Source of the DNA: an uncultured Bacteroides sp. | Lineage (GTDB): Bacteria > Bacteroidota > Bacteroidia > Bacteroidales > Bacteroidaceae | Reading direction: 5' to 3' | DNA length: 64,000 nt | NCBI GenBank assembly: GCA_949285075.1 | Contig: CASDXF010000010.1 | Span: 1-64,000, forward strand | Part shown: piece by piece, positions 54,545 to 63,491 of the stretch | Layout of the letters: the number at the start of each line of letters is the position of its first letter | Position numbering within the stretch: the first letter of the stretch is position 1 | Notes under the pieces: generated by a model | Databases searched by the model: none | The model's input: the letters and a program-made list of their open reading frames with translations, nothing else | Told to the model about the DNA's origin: nothing | Program-made: the position numbers and the translations under genes

Positions 54545-54625
54545 TCTTGTACATGAAACCAAAGATTGTTGTACAAGAATTGGATAAATGTTGTACAACA
54601 ATTACCCCTCACTTGTACAAGATGC
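54545..54625. repeat. Array H: four 22-bp-phased units, core TTGTACAA
   Basis: TGTACA occurs at 54548, 54570, 54592 and 54614, exactly 22 bp apart. The fourth is embedded in the perfect palindrome CTTGTACAAG and the third in TTGTACAA. Sequences between cores are unrelated. The same core is used in array B, about 40 kb away. It lies in the 353-bp divergent gap 54417-54769. The rest of the gap has the activase promoter and no gene. Confidence 0.87.
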
Positions 54626-54720
54626 AACTCAGACAACAGAAAGGGCCGAAAAGATAAGCCTATATGTTAAAACAACATAATTGACAGCACTCCATTTCAT
54701 TACATCAAACGCAAGTTTCT

Positions 54721-54728
54721 TACATTCG
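54721..54728 (+). promoter_or_regulatory. Possible -7 box for the activase-tetR operon
   Basis: TACATTCG, one base from TAnnTTTG, lies 42 bp upstream of the ATG at 54770. Confidence 0.4.
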
Positions 54729-54769
54729 CGACTGACAATAGTGTCAAACAGAAAAGATAACTGAAGTAT

Positions 54770-57700
54770 ATGCTCAAGATAGGAATTGACGTAGGCTCGA
54801 CAACGACAAAGCTAATCGCTTTAAACGAAAGCGAATCTTCCGTATTTTCACGTTACGAAAGGCATCACGCAAAAGCAAAAGAATCGGTTCTTTCATCCCT
54901 GAAAGAATTGGCCACCATTGTTGGAGAAACTGAAGTCAAGGTAAAAATAACCGGCTCTGTCGGCATGGGCATCTCGGAAAAGCACGGTTTATCTTTCGTG
55001 CAGGAAGTGGTAGCCGCGGCCAAAGCCATACGTCACGACTACCCTCAGGCCTCGTCAATGATTGACATAGGCGGGGAAGACGCCAAAATCGTATTCTTTA
55101 AAGACGGGGAAGCGCAAGACCTGCGCATGAACGGGAACTGCGCCGGAGGAACAGGAGCCTTCATAGACCAAATGGCTGTCATATTGGGAGTAACCCCTGA
55201 CGAACTGGATAAACTGGCGCAGAACGCCACTCATGTCTATCCGATAGCTTCCCGTTGCGGGGTATTCTGCAAAACGGATATTCAAAATCTGATTGCCAAG
55301 AACGTACCTAAAGAGGACATCGCCGCCTCCATATTCCATGCGGTGGCCGTACAGACAGTTATCACGCTAGCCCACGGTTGCGACATCCAGTCTCCCGTCC
55401 TTTTTTGCGGAGGACCGTTGACTTTTCTCTCCGCATTGCGAAAGGCGTTCATGGATTACCTCACGCTGACAGAAAAGAATATCATTTTACCCGAAAGCGG
55501 TACGCTACTCCCGGCCAAAGGTACGGCGCTATCCTGTGGAATGGAAGATAAGACCTACTTCCTAAGCGCTCTTATCGAGACGTTGGAGAAGCAACCGACA
55601 ACGACGAAGGAGACACGAAACGACCTGAGGCCCATCTTCAACAGCGAAGAAGAGTACAGGGAATGGAGGAAACGCATAGCGGAAAAACGAACGGAAAGGG
55701 GCGAACTTTCCGCCGGAAAGCAAGAGGCGTTCTTAGGCATCGACTCTGGCTCGACAACGACCAAAATCGTTGTGACGGACAGCGAGCGGAAGCTACTATA
55801 TACCTACTATAAAGCCAATAACGGAAACCCGATACAAGCCGTGGAGGAAGGATTGGAACAGCTCGCCGCTGAATGCAGAAAGAGAGGAACGAGGCTCGAA
55901 ATCAAGGGAAGTTGCTCCACCGGATACGGCGAGGACCTGATAAAGGCCGCATTCCAACTCCATACGGGCATCGTAGAGACCATAGCCCACTACATGGCGG
56001 CAAGATACCTGAACCAAGACGTCTCTTTCATACTCGACATCGGCGGACAGGACATGAAGGCCATGTTCATAAATGACGGAATTATGGACCGGGTGGAAAT
56101 TAACGAGGCGTGCTCGTCCGGGTGCGGCTCGTTCATCGAAACATTCGCCAAAACGTTGGGGTATACAACGCAAGAGTTCGCTACGGCCGCATGCCATTCC
56201 GCCGCCCCCTGTGATTTAGGAACGAGGTGCACTGTATTCATGAACTCAAAAGTAAAGCAGGTACTGAGAGACGGGGCCACGGTGGAGGACATCGCAGCGG
56301 GACTAGCCTACTCTGTTGTGAAAAACTGCCTTTACAAGGTACTTAAACTAAAGGACGTGTCCGCATTGGGAGCAAACATCGTCGTACAGGGCGGAACTAT
56401 GCGGAACGACGCGGTAGTACGCGCACTCGAAATACTGGCAGGAACAACGGTCACCCGGTGCGACATACCGGAGCTAATGGGCGCTTTCGGATGCGCACTG
56501 TACGCCGAGGCTCATGCGGGAGAGGCCGCGCCGCTAGAAGACATCATCAATAAGGCGAAATATTCCTCTACCCTACTACACTGTAAGGGATGCGACAATC
56601 AATGCGCCGTGACGCGTTATCGGTTCGCTAACGGAAAGAGCTATTACTCGGGAAACCGATGCGAGAAGGTTTTTACGAACGGAGAAGTGGAGAAACGCAA
56701 AGGAACTAACGCATATACATGGAAATACGCGAAACTGTTCGAGCGAAAGGCGGACATCAAAAACCCGAGACTTACCATCGGCATCCCTAGATGCCTCAAT
56801 ACATACGAGAATTATCCTTTCTGGCACACGCTGTTCACCCAATGCGATATACAGGTCCGCTTATCCGACGCGTCAACCTTTCCCAAGTACGAGCGCAGCG
56901 CCTGTATGGTCATGTCGGATAACATCTGCTTTCCGGCCAAACTGGCTCATAGCCATGTGGAAGACCTGATAGAGAAGAAAGTAGACCGGATTTTTATGCC
57001 TTTTGTCATTTACGAGAGGCAGAAGGAGGGACAGAACAGTTACAACTGCCCTGTAGTGACCGGATACGCTGAAGTGGTAAAAGGAGTACAGTCGACAGGA
57101 ATACCCATCGATTCACCGGCCATTAACTTTAAGGACTCCAAGCTCTTGCTCAAACAATGCACGGAGTACCTAAGCGGTTTGGGAATAGACGGACAAACGG
57201 TAGAAAGAGCCTTCGAGCTAGCGGAGAAAACGCAGACCACATACGCCTGGGAGTTGGTGGAGCACGACGAACTAGTATTGCAAGAAGCTGAAAAAGCGAA
57301 CGCACTGACTATCATGCTAGTGGGAAGACCTTACCATGTAGACCCGCTAATTCAACATAAGGTATCAGACATGCTAGCTGACATGGGCATATATATCATC
57401 ACCGAAGATATCGTGCGTGACAAGGAGATTTCCGCCAAAGGCACGCACTTTCTCGCCCAATGGGCCTACCCCAACCGCATACTGAAAGCCGCCCAATGGT
57501 GTGCCAAACAAGACAAGCGCATACAGTTCGTACAAATGACTTCCTTCGGATGCGGCCCTGACGCATTTCTCACTGACGAAGTGCGCGACCTCCTATTAAG
57601 ACATCACAAGTCGCTCACTCTGCTGAAATTGGACGACATCAACAACACCGGATCAATGAAGCTAAGGGTGCGCTCTCTGATAGAAAGCCTGAAACTGTCC

Positions 57701-58993
57701 GAGGATGGAAAAGGCTTACAAAAACCGGAAAGACAAACTTTCACTGACCCTGTGTTTGACGAGACTTGCCGCGAACGCAAAATACTGGTTCCCTACTTTA
57801 CCCCGTTCCTCTCTCCGCTCATCCCGGCCATCATGCGAGTGGCGGGATACAACGTGGAGAACTTGCCGCTAAGCGACGGAGAGTCATGCGAGTGGGGGCT
57901 GAAGTACGCCAATAATGAGGTGTGTTATCCGGCTACGCTAATTGTAGGAGATGTTATAAAGGCCTTCAAGAGCGGAAAACATGACCCTTCGCAGACAGCC
58001 ATAGCCATCACACAGACCGGAGGGCAATGCAGGGCAAGTAACTACTTGCCGCTGATAAAGAAGGCTCTGTCAGACGCCGGGTATACCGATGTCCCGGTAG
58101 TGTCGTTCTCGATGAACGACGCGATAGAGAATACCCAACCCGGATTCAAAATCAACTGGGTGAAGCTATTGCCCATAGCACTTAGAGCAATACTCTATAG
58201 CGACTGTATCTCTAAATTCTACTATGCGGCGCAAGCTAGAGAAAAGCAAAAAGGACAGGCGCGGCAGCTGCGAGACATGTACCTCCACACGGGTGAGGAG
58301 CTTATACTAACCAACCGTTCGAGAGACCTCTTCGACTATCTCCTACTGGCCGCAAAGGAATTTAACCAGATTTGCATGGATGTGTCCCGCCCAAAGGTAG
58401 GCGTAGTTGGTGAAATCTTTCTAAAGTTCAACACGTACGCTCATAAAAACATCATCGAGTGGCTAATGGAACAAGGAGTCGAGATAGTACCTCCAGTACT
58501 CACTGATTTCTTCATGCAGACCTTTGTCAACCGAAAAGTAAACGTAAATACACACATGAGGACAAAGCAATGGCCTGATTTTGTCTACCGGATACTCTAT
58601 CACATCGTCAGGTCACAAATAGATAAGGTAAACAAGCTTGCCGGAAACTTCCGCTACTTTATTCCGTTCAAAGACATTTTCGAAGAAGCTGAGGAAGCGA
58701 GAAAGGTTATTACCCTGAATGCACAGTTTGGTGAAGGGTGGCTGCTACCCGCCGAAATCGTAACCTATGCGACGCAAGGAGTGAACAACGTAATCAGCCT
58801 GCAACCTTTCGGCTGCATAGCCAATCATATCGTAGCGAAAGGCATAGAGAAACGGGTCAAGACAATTTACCCACACCTTAATCTACTTTCACTTGACTTC
58901 GACGGCGGAGTAAGTGACGTAAACATTACGAATCGAGCCCTACTGTTTATTGACCACTTAAAAAACGAGACACACAATGACAGAAACCACTAA
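54770..58993 (+). CDS. Giant acyl-CoA dehydratase activase-related protein
   Basis: This 1407-residue protein has two tandem BadF/BadG-type ASKHA ATPase domains (about 1-265, start KIGIDVGSTTTKLIALN; about 320-600, LGIDSGSTTTKIVVTD). Each keeps the Fe-S region: MNGNCAGGTGAFIDQMA with SRCGVFCKTDI, and NEACSSGCGSFIETFA with GTRCTVF. A Cys cluster (HCKGCDNQCAVTRYRF, about 607-622) leads into DUF2229 (about 675-900) and a C-terminal region like the dehydratase component (ITQTGGQCRASNYLPLIKKA). Related activators inject electrons into 2-hydroxyacyl-CoA dehydratases by ATP hydrolysis, but no separate dehydratase is in the window, so the substrate is unknown. The stop lies inside the tetR gene. Confidence 0.9.
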   Translation: MLKIGIDVGSTTTKLIALNESESSVFSRYERHHAKAKESVLSSLKELATIVGETEVKVKITGSVGMGISEKHGLSFVQEVVAAAKAIRHDYPQASSMIDIGGEDAKIVFFKDGEAQDLRMNGNCAGGTGAFIDQMAVILGVTPDELDKLAQNATHVYPIASRCGVFCKTDIQNLIAKNVPKEDIAASIFHAVAVQTVITLAHGCDIQSPVLFCGGPLTFLSALRKAFMDYLTLTEKNIILPESGTLLPAKGTALSCGMEDKTYFLSALIETLEKQPTTTKETRNDLRPIFNSEEEYREWRKRIAEKRTERGELSAGKQEAFLGIDSGSTTTKIVVTDSERKLLYTYYKANNGNPIQAVEEGLEQLAAECRKRGTRLEIKGSCSTGYGEDLIKAAFQLHTGIVETIAHYMAARYLNQDVSFILDIGGQDMKAMFINDGIMDRVEINEACSSGCGSFIETFAKTLGYTTQEFATAACHSAAPCDLGTRCTVFMNSKVKQVLRDGATVEDIAAGLAYSVVKNCLYKVLKLKDVSALGANIVVQGGTMRNDAVVRALEILAGTTVTRCDIPELMGAFGCALYAEAHAGEAAPLEDIINKAKYSSTLLHCKGCDNQCAVTRYRFANGKSYYSGNRCEKVFTNGEVEKRKGTNAYTWKYAKLFERKADIKNPRLTIGIPRCLNTYENYPFWHTLFTQCDIQVRLSDASTFPKYERSACMVMSDNICFPAKLAHSHVEDLIEKKVDRIFMPFVIYERQKEGQNSYNCPVVTGYAEVVKGVQSTGIPIDSPAINFKDSKLLLKQCTEYLSGLGIDGQTVERAFELAEKTQTTYAWELVEHDELVLQEAEKANALTIMLVGRPYHVDPLIQHKVSDMLADMGIYIITEDIVRDKEISAKGTHFLAQWAYPNRILKAAQWCAKQDKRIQFVQMTSFGCGPDAFLTDEVRDLLLRHHKSLTLLKLDDINNTGSMKLRVRSLIESLKLSEDGKGLQKPERQTFTDPVFDETCRERKILVPYFTPFLSPLIPAIMRVAGYNVENLPLSDGESCEWGLKYANNEVCYPATLIVGDVIKAFKSGKHDPSQTAIAITQTGGQCRASNYLPLIKKALSDAGYTDVPVVSFSMNDAIENTQPGFKINWVKLLPIALRAILYSDCISKFYYAAQAREKQKGQARQLRDMYLHTGEELILTNRSRDLFDYLLLAAKEFNQICMDVSRPKVGVVGEIFLKFNTYAHKNIIEWLMEQGVEIVPPVLTDFFMQTFVNRKVNVNTHMRTKQWPDFVYRILYHIVRSQIDKVNKLAGNFRYFIPFKDIFEEAEEARKVITLNAQFGEGWLLPAEIVTYATQGVNNVISLQPFGCIANHIVAKGIEKRVKTIYPHLNLLSLDFDGGVSDVNITNRALLFIDHLKNETHNDRNH

Positions 58994-59603
58994 CGGAGAC
59001 CGCATGGAAGAAAGAATACTTGAGGCGGCCAAACAAGTTTTTATAGAAAAAGGATACGATGAAGCAAGCATGAGCGACATCGCCGTCAGAGCGGGAATCA
59101 ACCGACCCGCATTGCACTATTACTTCCGTACGAAGGAGAAAATGTTCCATGCCGTATTTGGAGATATCGTCCGAATGCTTATACCCCGCATATACGATAT
59201 ACTATGCCAGAGAGACCGTCCGATAGCCGAACGGATAGCAAACGTGGTGGACATATATTATAACGAGGTGTTTGCCCAAAACCCCTGCCTTCCCATGTTT
59301 GTAATGAGAGAAATTAACCGTGACGCTCATCACCTGATAGAAATGATTAAAACGCTACAGTTAGATCAATACGCTATGAGGATCAGAGTATTCCTGCTAG
59401 AAGAGATGAAGGCCGGACACATGAAGAACGTCCCCATACACTGCGTTCTATTCACTTTCTATGGACTGCTCACTGTACCTTTCAGCATAAAGAACTTAGC
59501 ATCCGTACTATTAACAGACAAAGAGCAGGATTTTCCACAAATACTTTCTCAATGGAAAGAGCACATTGTCAGGCAAATGACTTTTCTCCTAAGCAACGAA
59601 TAG
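58977..59603 (+). CDS. TetR/AcrR-family transcriptional regulator
   Basis: This 208-residue protein has the TetR N-terminal HTH: RILEAAKQVFIEKGYDEASM then SDIAVRAGINRPALHYYF and RTKEKMFHAVF. The ligand-binding C-terminal part is helical and unremarkable. The start at 58977 overlaps the activase by 17 bp, and a second Met (MEERILEA, 59004) would begin 10 bp after the activase stop. Either way the two genes are probably translated from one mRNA, so it is likely to regulate the operon. Its ligand is unknown. Confidence 0.9.
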   Translation: MTETTNGDRMEERILEAAKQVFIEKGYDEASMSDIAVRAGINRPALHYYFRTKEKMFHAVFGDIVRMLIPRIYDILCQRDRPIAERIANVVDIYYNEVFAQNPCLPMFVMREINRDAHHLIEMIKTLQLDQYAMRIRVFLLEEMKAGHMKNVPIHCVLFTFYGLLTVPFSIKNLASVLLTDKEQDFPQILSQWKEHIVRQMTFLLSNE

Positions 59604-59804
59604 CAATCCCAATCTCAGCGGCACATACGCTTCTTCTCAAAAAAGCGAGAGTATAACCTAAACTTCTCGCTACAAAAGATGTAGATGACATAATTCATTA
59701 TCCAGTTGAAAAAAACATGTTATCATCCTGCGTATTATGGCGAGCGGCCACTTTTGCAAAGAAATGTTACAGTTTAACTCAGAACCTGTCACTTAGATTT
59801 TGCA

Positions 59805-60116
59805 TTTGACATCAATTGGTCATTAGAAAAAACGCCATCATTTTGTCCGAGGAGAAATAGCTTATTATCAACATCTTATTACCTGTTCGAGAAACAGCCC
59901 TGTTTCTCGCGAGCCGCTGCCCTATCTGTCACGAGCCATAGGGCTATCCCTCACGAGCCGCAGGGCGAGCTGACAAGTGAAGGAAGCTTAATATGAACCT
60001 CCCTCATTGCGAAAGCGAAAAACGTATCCGAAAAGTTTCTTCAAAAGGGGCACGGGTGAATCTAAACGCCCTTACACGCTAGACATAAAATTCTCTAATG
60101 ACCAATTTAGGTCAAA
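59805..60116. repeat. 26-bp inverted repeats flanking array I
   Basis: The left copy (59805-59830) and the reverse complement of the right copy (60091-60116) agree at 23 of 26 positions, including a perfect 14-bp block AATTGGTCATTAGA. Each copy also holds a smaller dyad of the form TGAC-N7-GTCA. The 260 bp between them contains array I. No target-site duplication is visible outside the repeats. This could be a MITE-like element, or two oppositely placed operator sites. The gap 59604-60210 has no gene that I can see. Confidence 0.7.
59882..59981. repeat. Array I: 22-bp-phased units, core CTCGCGAG
   Basis: CTCGCGAG (59906), GTCACGAG (59928) and CTCACGAG (59950) have centres at 59909.5, 59931.5 and 59953.5. 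A related unit follows with ACAAGTGAA. Upstream, a 22-nt palindrome with 10-bp arms (CGAGAAACAG at 59888-59897 and CTGTTTCTCG at 59900-59909) is centred at 59898.5, exactly half a period before the first core. The opening GAAACAGCCCT segment and AGCCATAGGGC are shared with array F, and ACAAGTGAA with array A. Confidence 0.87.
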
Positions 60117-60130
60117 CTGGCTCTTATAAA

Positions 60131-60174
60131 AAAATGAGGCCGCCCAAAACTCTATTTTGAAGCAGCCTCATTTT
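60131..60174. terminator. Terminator of the nqr operon
   Basis: Arms at 60131-60140 (AAAATGAGGC) and 60165-60174 pair perfectly across a 24-nt loop. On the minus strand the hairpin is followed by a T-run, consistent with intrinsic termination 37 bp after nqrF. Confidence 0.65.
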
Positions 60175-60210
60175 CCTAATCATAAAATATTTAGAACAAT
60201 ATCTAATAAA

Positions 60211-61485
60211 TTATCCACCAAAGTTATCGTACATCAAATTTTGAGAAGGAACGCCGAGGTCGTCCAACATCTTTTCTACCGCTTTCGACATTGGACCGGG
60301 TCCGCACATATAATATTCAATGTCCTCGGGAGATTCATGATTCTTCAAATAAGTATTATAAATTACTTGGTGAACGAATCCCGGAGTATACTTCACTCCC
60401 GCCGCATCAGCAGCCGGGTCTGGCCGGTCAAGCGCCAAGTGGAACTTGAAATTCGGAAAATCCTTCTCCAGTTGCAAGAAGTCCTGCAAATAGAAAACCT
60501 CATTCAAGGCTCGCGCACCATAGAAATAATTCATCACACGGTCCGTGGTATGCAACGTTTTCGTCATGTGCATAATCTGGGCCCGAAGCGGAGCCATACC
60601 CGCGCCTCCTCCAATCCACATCATTTCCTTTTTAGAGTCGAATATCGGGTGGAAATCTCCGTAAGGACCACTCATAATCACCTTATCCCCGGGTTTCAAC
60701 GTAAAGATGTAAGAGGATGCGATGCCGGGCATTACATCCATGAATCCAGAACCTTGCTCTTTGGGCTTAAAAGGTGGAGTAGCGATACGTACCGTCAGCA
60801 TAATGCGATCGCCTTCCGCCGGATAGTTCGCCATAGAGTACGCGCGAATCGTTTCCTCCTCATTCTTGCACTTCAAGCCGAACAGCCCAAACTTCTCCCA
60901 TGCAGGCAGATATTCATCAGTAATCAATTCCTTATCGATGTCCTTATTGTAATCCATCTCAAATTTCGGAATCTTTATCTGCGCATAAGATCCCGGAATG
61001 AAATCCATGTGCTCGCCTTGAGGCAACGCGACAATAAACTCCTTAATGAACGTTGCCACGTTCTTGTTGGAGATTACTTCACACTCCCACTCTTTCACAC
61101 CCAAAACACTTTCAGGCACCTTTATGGACATATCGCCCTTTACCTTCACCTGACAGCCCAAGCGCCAATGATTCTGCTGTTGCTTTCTGCTAAAGTGGGA
61201 AACCTCAGAAGGGAGAATTTCCCCACCACCGTCTAGCACTTGACACTTACATTGGCCACAGGAGCCCTTTCCACCGCAAGCCGAAGACAAAAACACGCCA
61301 TTTACGGAAAGCGTATTCAGCAGAGTGGCACCCGAAGCGACATCTAAAACTTTCTCTCCATTAATCGTCAGCTTTACATTTCCCGAAGGGACTAAAAACC
61401 GTTTAGCAACCAACAAGACAATGACAAGCAATAAAATAACGGCAAGGAACACGCCTACGCTCACTAATATCAGATTCATATCCAT
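60211..61485 (-). CDS. nqrF: Na+-translocating NADH:quinone reductase subunit F
   Basis: This 424-residue subunit accepts electrons from NADH. It has one N-terminal membrane helix (ILVSVGVFLAVILLLVIVLL), a [2Fe-2S] ferredoxin domain with SSACGGKGSCGQCKCQV, and a ferredoxin-reductase-type FAD/NADH domain including IRAYSMANYPAEGDRI, MMWIGGGAGMAPLRAQI and YYMCGPGPMSKAVEKML. Length is typical. It is the last nqr gene, 15 bp after nqrE, and its stop lies 37 bp from a terminator. Confidence 0.97.
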   Translation of the reverse strand: MDMNLILVSVGVFLAVILLLVIVLLVAKRFLVPSGNVKLTINGEKVLDVASGATLLNTLSVNGVFLSSACGGKGSCGQCKCQVLDGGGEILPSEVSHFSRKQQQNHWRLGCQVKVKGDMSIKVPESVLGVKEWECEVISNKNVATFIKEFIVALPQGEHMDFIPGSYAQIKIPKFEMDYNKDIDKELITDEYLPAWEKFGLFGLKCKNEEETIRAYSMANYPAEGDRIMLTVRIATPPFKPKEQGSGFMDVMPGIASSYIFTLKPGDKVIMSGPYGDFHPIFDSKKEMMWIGGGAGMAPLRAQIMHMTKTLHTTDRVMNYFYGARALNEVFYLQDFLQLEKDFPNFKFHLALDRPDPAADAAGVKYTPGFVHQVIYNTYLKNHESPEDIEYYMCGPGPMSKAVEKMLDDLGVPSQNLMYDNFGG

Positions 61486-61500
61486 ATCGCTCTACCTCTT

Positions 61501-62106
61501 TTATATTTTTAATCCTGAGAAACACATGAACGCCATAGCCATAAGCCCTACCGTAATAAAGGTAATGCCAAGTCCCCGCAAAGGAGCCGGAACGTTGGAA
61601 TAGGCCATCTTCTCGCGAACCGCAGCCAATCCTATGATAGCCAACAGCCACCCTATCCCAGACCCCAACGCATATACAACGGCTCCCCACACACTCGTTA
61701 TCGCCTGTGAATTGGACTCATCCAATGTTATTCTCTGTTGCATAAACAAGGAAGCACCCATGATGGCGCAGTTTACGGCAATCAGCGGCAAAAAGATACC
61801 TAACGAAGCGTACAAAGAAGGAGCGAAACGCTCTACAATCATCTCTACCAATTGAACAATCGCAGCGATAACAGCGATAAACAGAATAAAACTTAAGAAA
61901 CTTAAGTCAACACCTAAAACTTTAGTCTGAAGCAAATAATTAATGGGTAAAGTAACCACCAATACAAAAGTTACAGCAATGCCCAATCCTAATGCAGTCT
62001 TCACGTTCTTCGATACGGCCAAATACGAACACATACCAAGGAAAAACGCGAATATCATGTTGTCCACAAATATGGAGCGAACGAATAAACTTAATAATTG
62101 TTCCAT
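61501..62106 (-). CDS. nqrE: Na+-NQR subunit E
   Basis: This 201-residue integral membrane protein has six helices in the NqrE/RnfA fold. Conserved segments are [20 protein letters not shown], which holds one of the Cys residues ligating the intramembrane iron-sulfur centre shared with NqrD, and [20 protein letters not shown], with the second Cys. It lies 29 bp after nqrD and 15 bp before nqrF. Confidence 0.96.
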   Translation of the reverse strand: MEQLLSLFVRSIFVDNMIFAFFLGMCSYLAVSKNVKTALGLGIAVTFVLVVTLPINYLLQTKVLGVDLSFLSFILFIAVIAAIVQLVEMIVERFAPSLYASLGIFLPLIAVNCAIMGASLFMQQRITLDESNSQAITSVWGAVVYALGSGIGWLLAIIGLAAVREKMAYSNVPAPLRGLGITFITVGLMAMAFMCFSGLKI

Positions 62107-62135
62107 ATCAATCTCTTTTTCTCTTAATTAGCACA

Positions 62136-62768
62136 CTAATTCTCTTGCAGTTCTTTATGCTTAGCCCGTTGATACCAGATAATGCAGGCCACAATAATCA
62201 AAGCCATAGGAGGCATCAACATTAGGCCATTATTCAGATAGCCCGCCTCATAAAAGGATTGCGGAATAATCTGGAAATTAAGCAAAGTGCCAGAGCCTAA
62301 TAATTCGCGGAAGAAAGCCACAATAACCAATATCTTAGCATATCCTAATCCGTTTCCCATACCGTCAAGAAAAGATTCCCATGGGCCATTGGCCATGGCA
62401 AAAGCCTCAAGGCGTCCCATCAGGATACAGTTCGTAATAATCAAGCCGACATAAACAGAAAGTTGTACGCTTACATCATAAGCGAAAGCTTTCAGACATT
62501 CACTGACTATCGTCACCAAAGCCGCCACTACCACCAACTGAACAATAATACGAATACGGTTAGGTATCGTTTTACGCAATAAGGAAATAACGACATTAGA
62601 AAAAGCCGTTATCACCGTTACGGAAAGTCCCATTACAATAGCCGGCTCTAACTTAGAGGTTACAGCTAAAGCCGAACAAATACCAAGCACTTGTACGGTT
62701 ACGGGATTATTCGCACTAAGTGGAACAGAAAAAACCTCTTTATTTTTCTTTGAAAACAACTGGCTCAT
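62136..62768 (-). CDS. nqrD: Na+-NQR subunit D
   Basis: This 210-residue membrane protein is homologous to NqrE/RnfE with six helices. Cys residues in VTVQVLGICSALAVTSKLE and GLIITNCILMGRLEAFAMAN correspond to the ligands of the intramembrane iron-sulfur centre. It forms part of the Na+ path with NqrB and NqrE. It follows nqrC by 16 bp. Confidence 0.96.
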   Translation of the reverse strand: MSQLFSKKNKEVFSVPLSANNPVTVQVLGICSALAVTSKLEPAIVMGLSVTVITAFSNVVISLLRKTIPNRIRIIVQLVVVAALVTIVSECLKAFAYDVSVQLSVYVGLIITNCILMGRLEAFAMANGPWESFLDGMGNGLGYAKILVIVAFFRELLGSGTLLNFQIIPQSFYEAGYLNNGLMLMPPMALIIVACIIWYQRAKHKELQEN

Positions 62769-62784
62769 ATATCTATAACCTCCC

Positions 62785-63474
62785 TTATTTATCCATTAAG
62801 AATTTATCATATAGTCCTAAACATTTCTTAAGCATCTCGTCTACACCTTTAGAAGTAATTGTCCCCCCCGATATTCCATCCACTTGATAAGCGGGCTCAC
62901 TTACTTTTCCGAACTTCTCTACCGCAAGTACCACTTGGCCGTCTTTCATTACCGTTTTTCCATTAAATTGACGCTGAAAAGTCAAGGTAGCAATCTCGGC
63001 GCCTAATCCCGGAGTCTCACCCGCATGAGAAAAATATGCGCCAAAAACAGTATTCTTATCGTCATTCATGCCAATATACCCCCAAATAGGTCCCCAAAGC
63101 CCCGCACCGGATGTCGGAATCACATATTTTGTTTGCCCTTCTACCTCACAAACGTATAATGGCAATTGACGCTCATTTTCCGGTTTGGATAATTCAGCCG
63201 CCATATCAATGTCAAAGCCTCCCTTTTCCGCTTTCAGACTCCCGTCTGGATTTAATATTTGATCAGCCTTTACATACTTATTATAGAGAGCTTCCGCATC
63301 TTTTCCGTTTGTATCTACATTCAATGCGGCAAGAATCTGCTTCATTTTATCCAATTCAACATTCTTTGTTTGTATTGGCTTCAAAACTGAAGAAGTAAAC
63401 GCTAAAGCAAATGCCACGATAATGACTATCACCGAAGCATATATAATAGTATAGCTATTACTATTAGTATTCAT
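62785..63474 (-). CDS. nqrC: Na+-NQR subunit C (covalent FMN)
   Basis: The start chosen is the ATG at 63474 (229 residues, MNTNSNSYTIIYASVIVIIV), which begins with the membrane anchor and follows nqrB by 17 bp. A longer frame to 63549 overlaps nqrB and has no family support. The periplasmic FMN domain carries the covalent flavin motif in VDGISGGTITSKGVDEML, where the family form is SGAT; the Thr that takes the phosphoester link is kept although Ala is Gly. Confidence 0.95.
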   Translation of the reverse strand: MNTNSNSYTIIYASVIVIIVAFALAFTSSVLKPIQTKNVELDKMKQILAALNVDTNGKDAEALYNKYVKADQILNPDGSLKAEKGGFDIDMAAELSKPENERQLPLYVCEVEGQTKYVIPTSGAGLWGPIWGYIGMNDDKNTVFGAYFSHAGETPGLGAEIATLTFQRQFNGKTVMKDGQVVLAVEKFGKVSEPAYQVDGISGGTITSKGVDEMLKKCLGLYDKFLMDK

Positions 63475-63491
63475 CTTTTTTATTCTAATTA

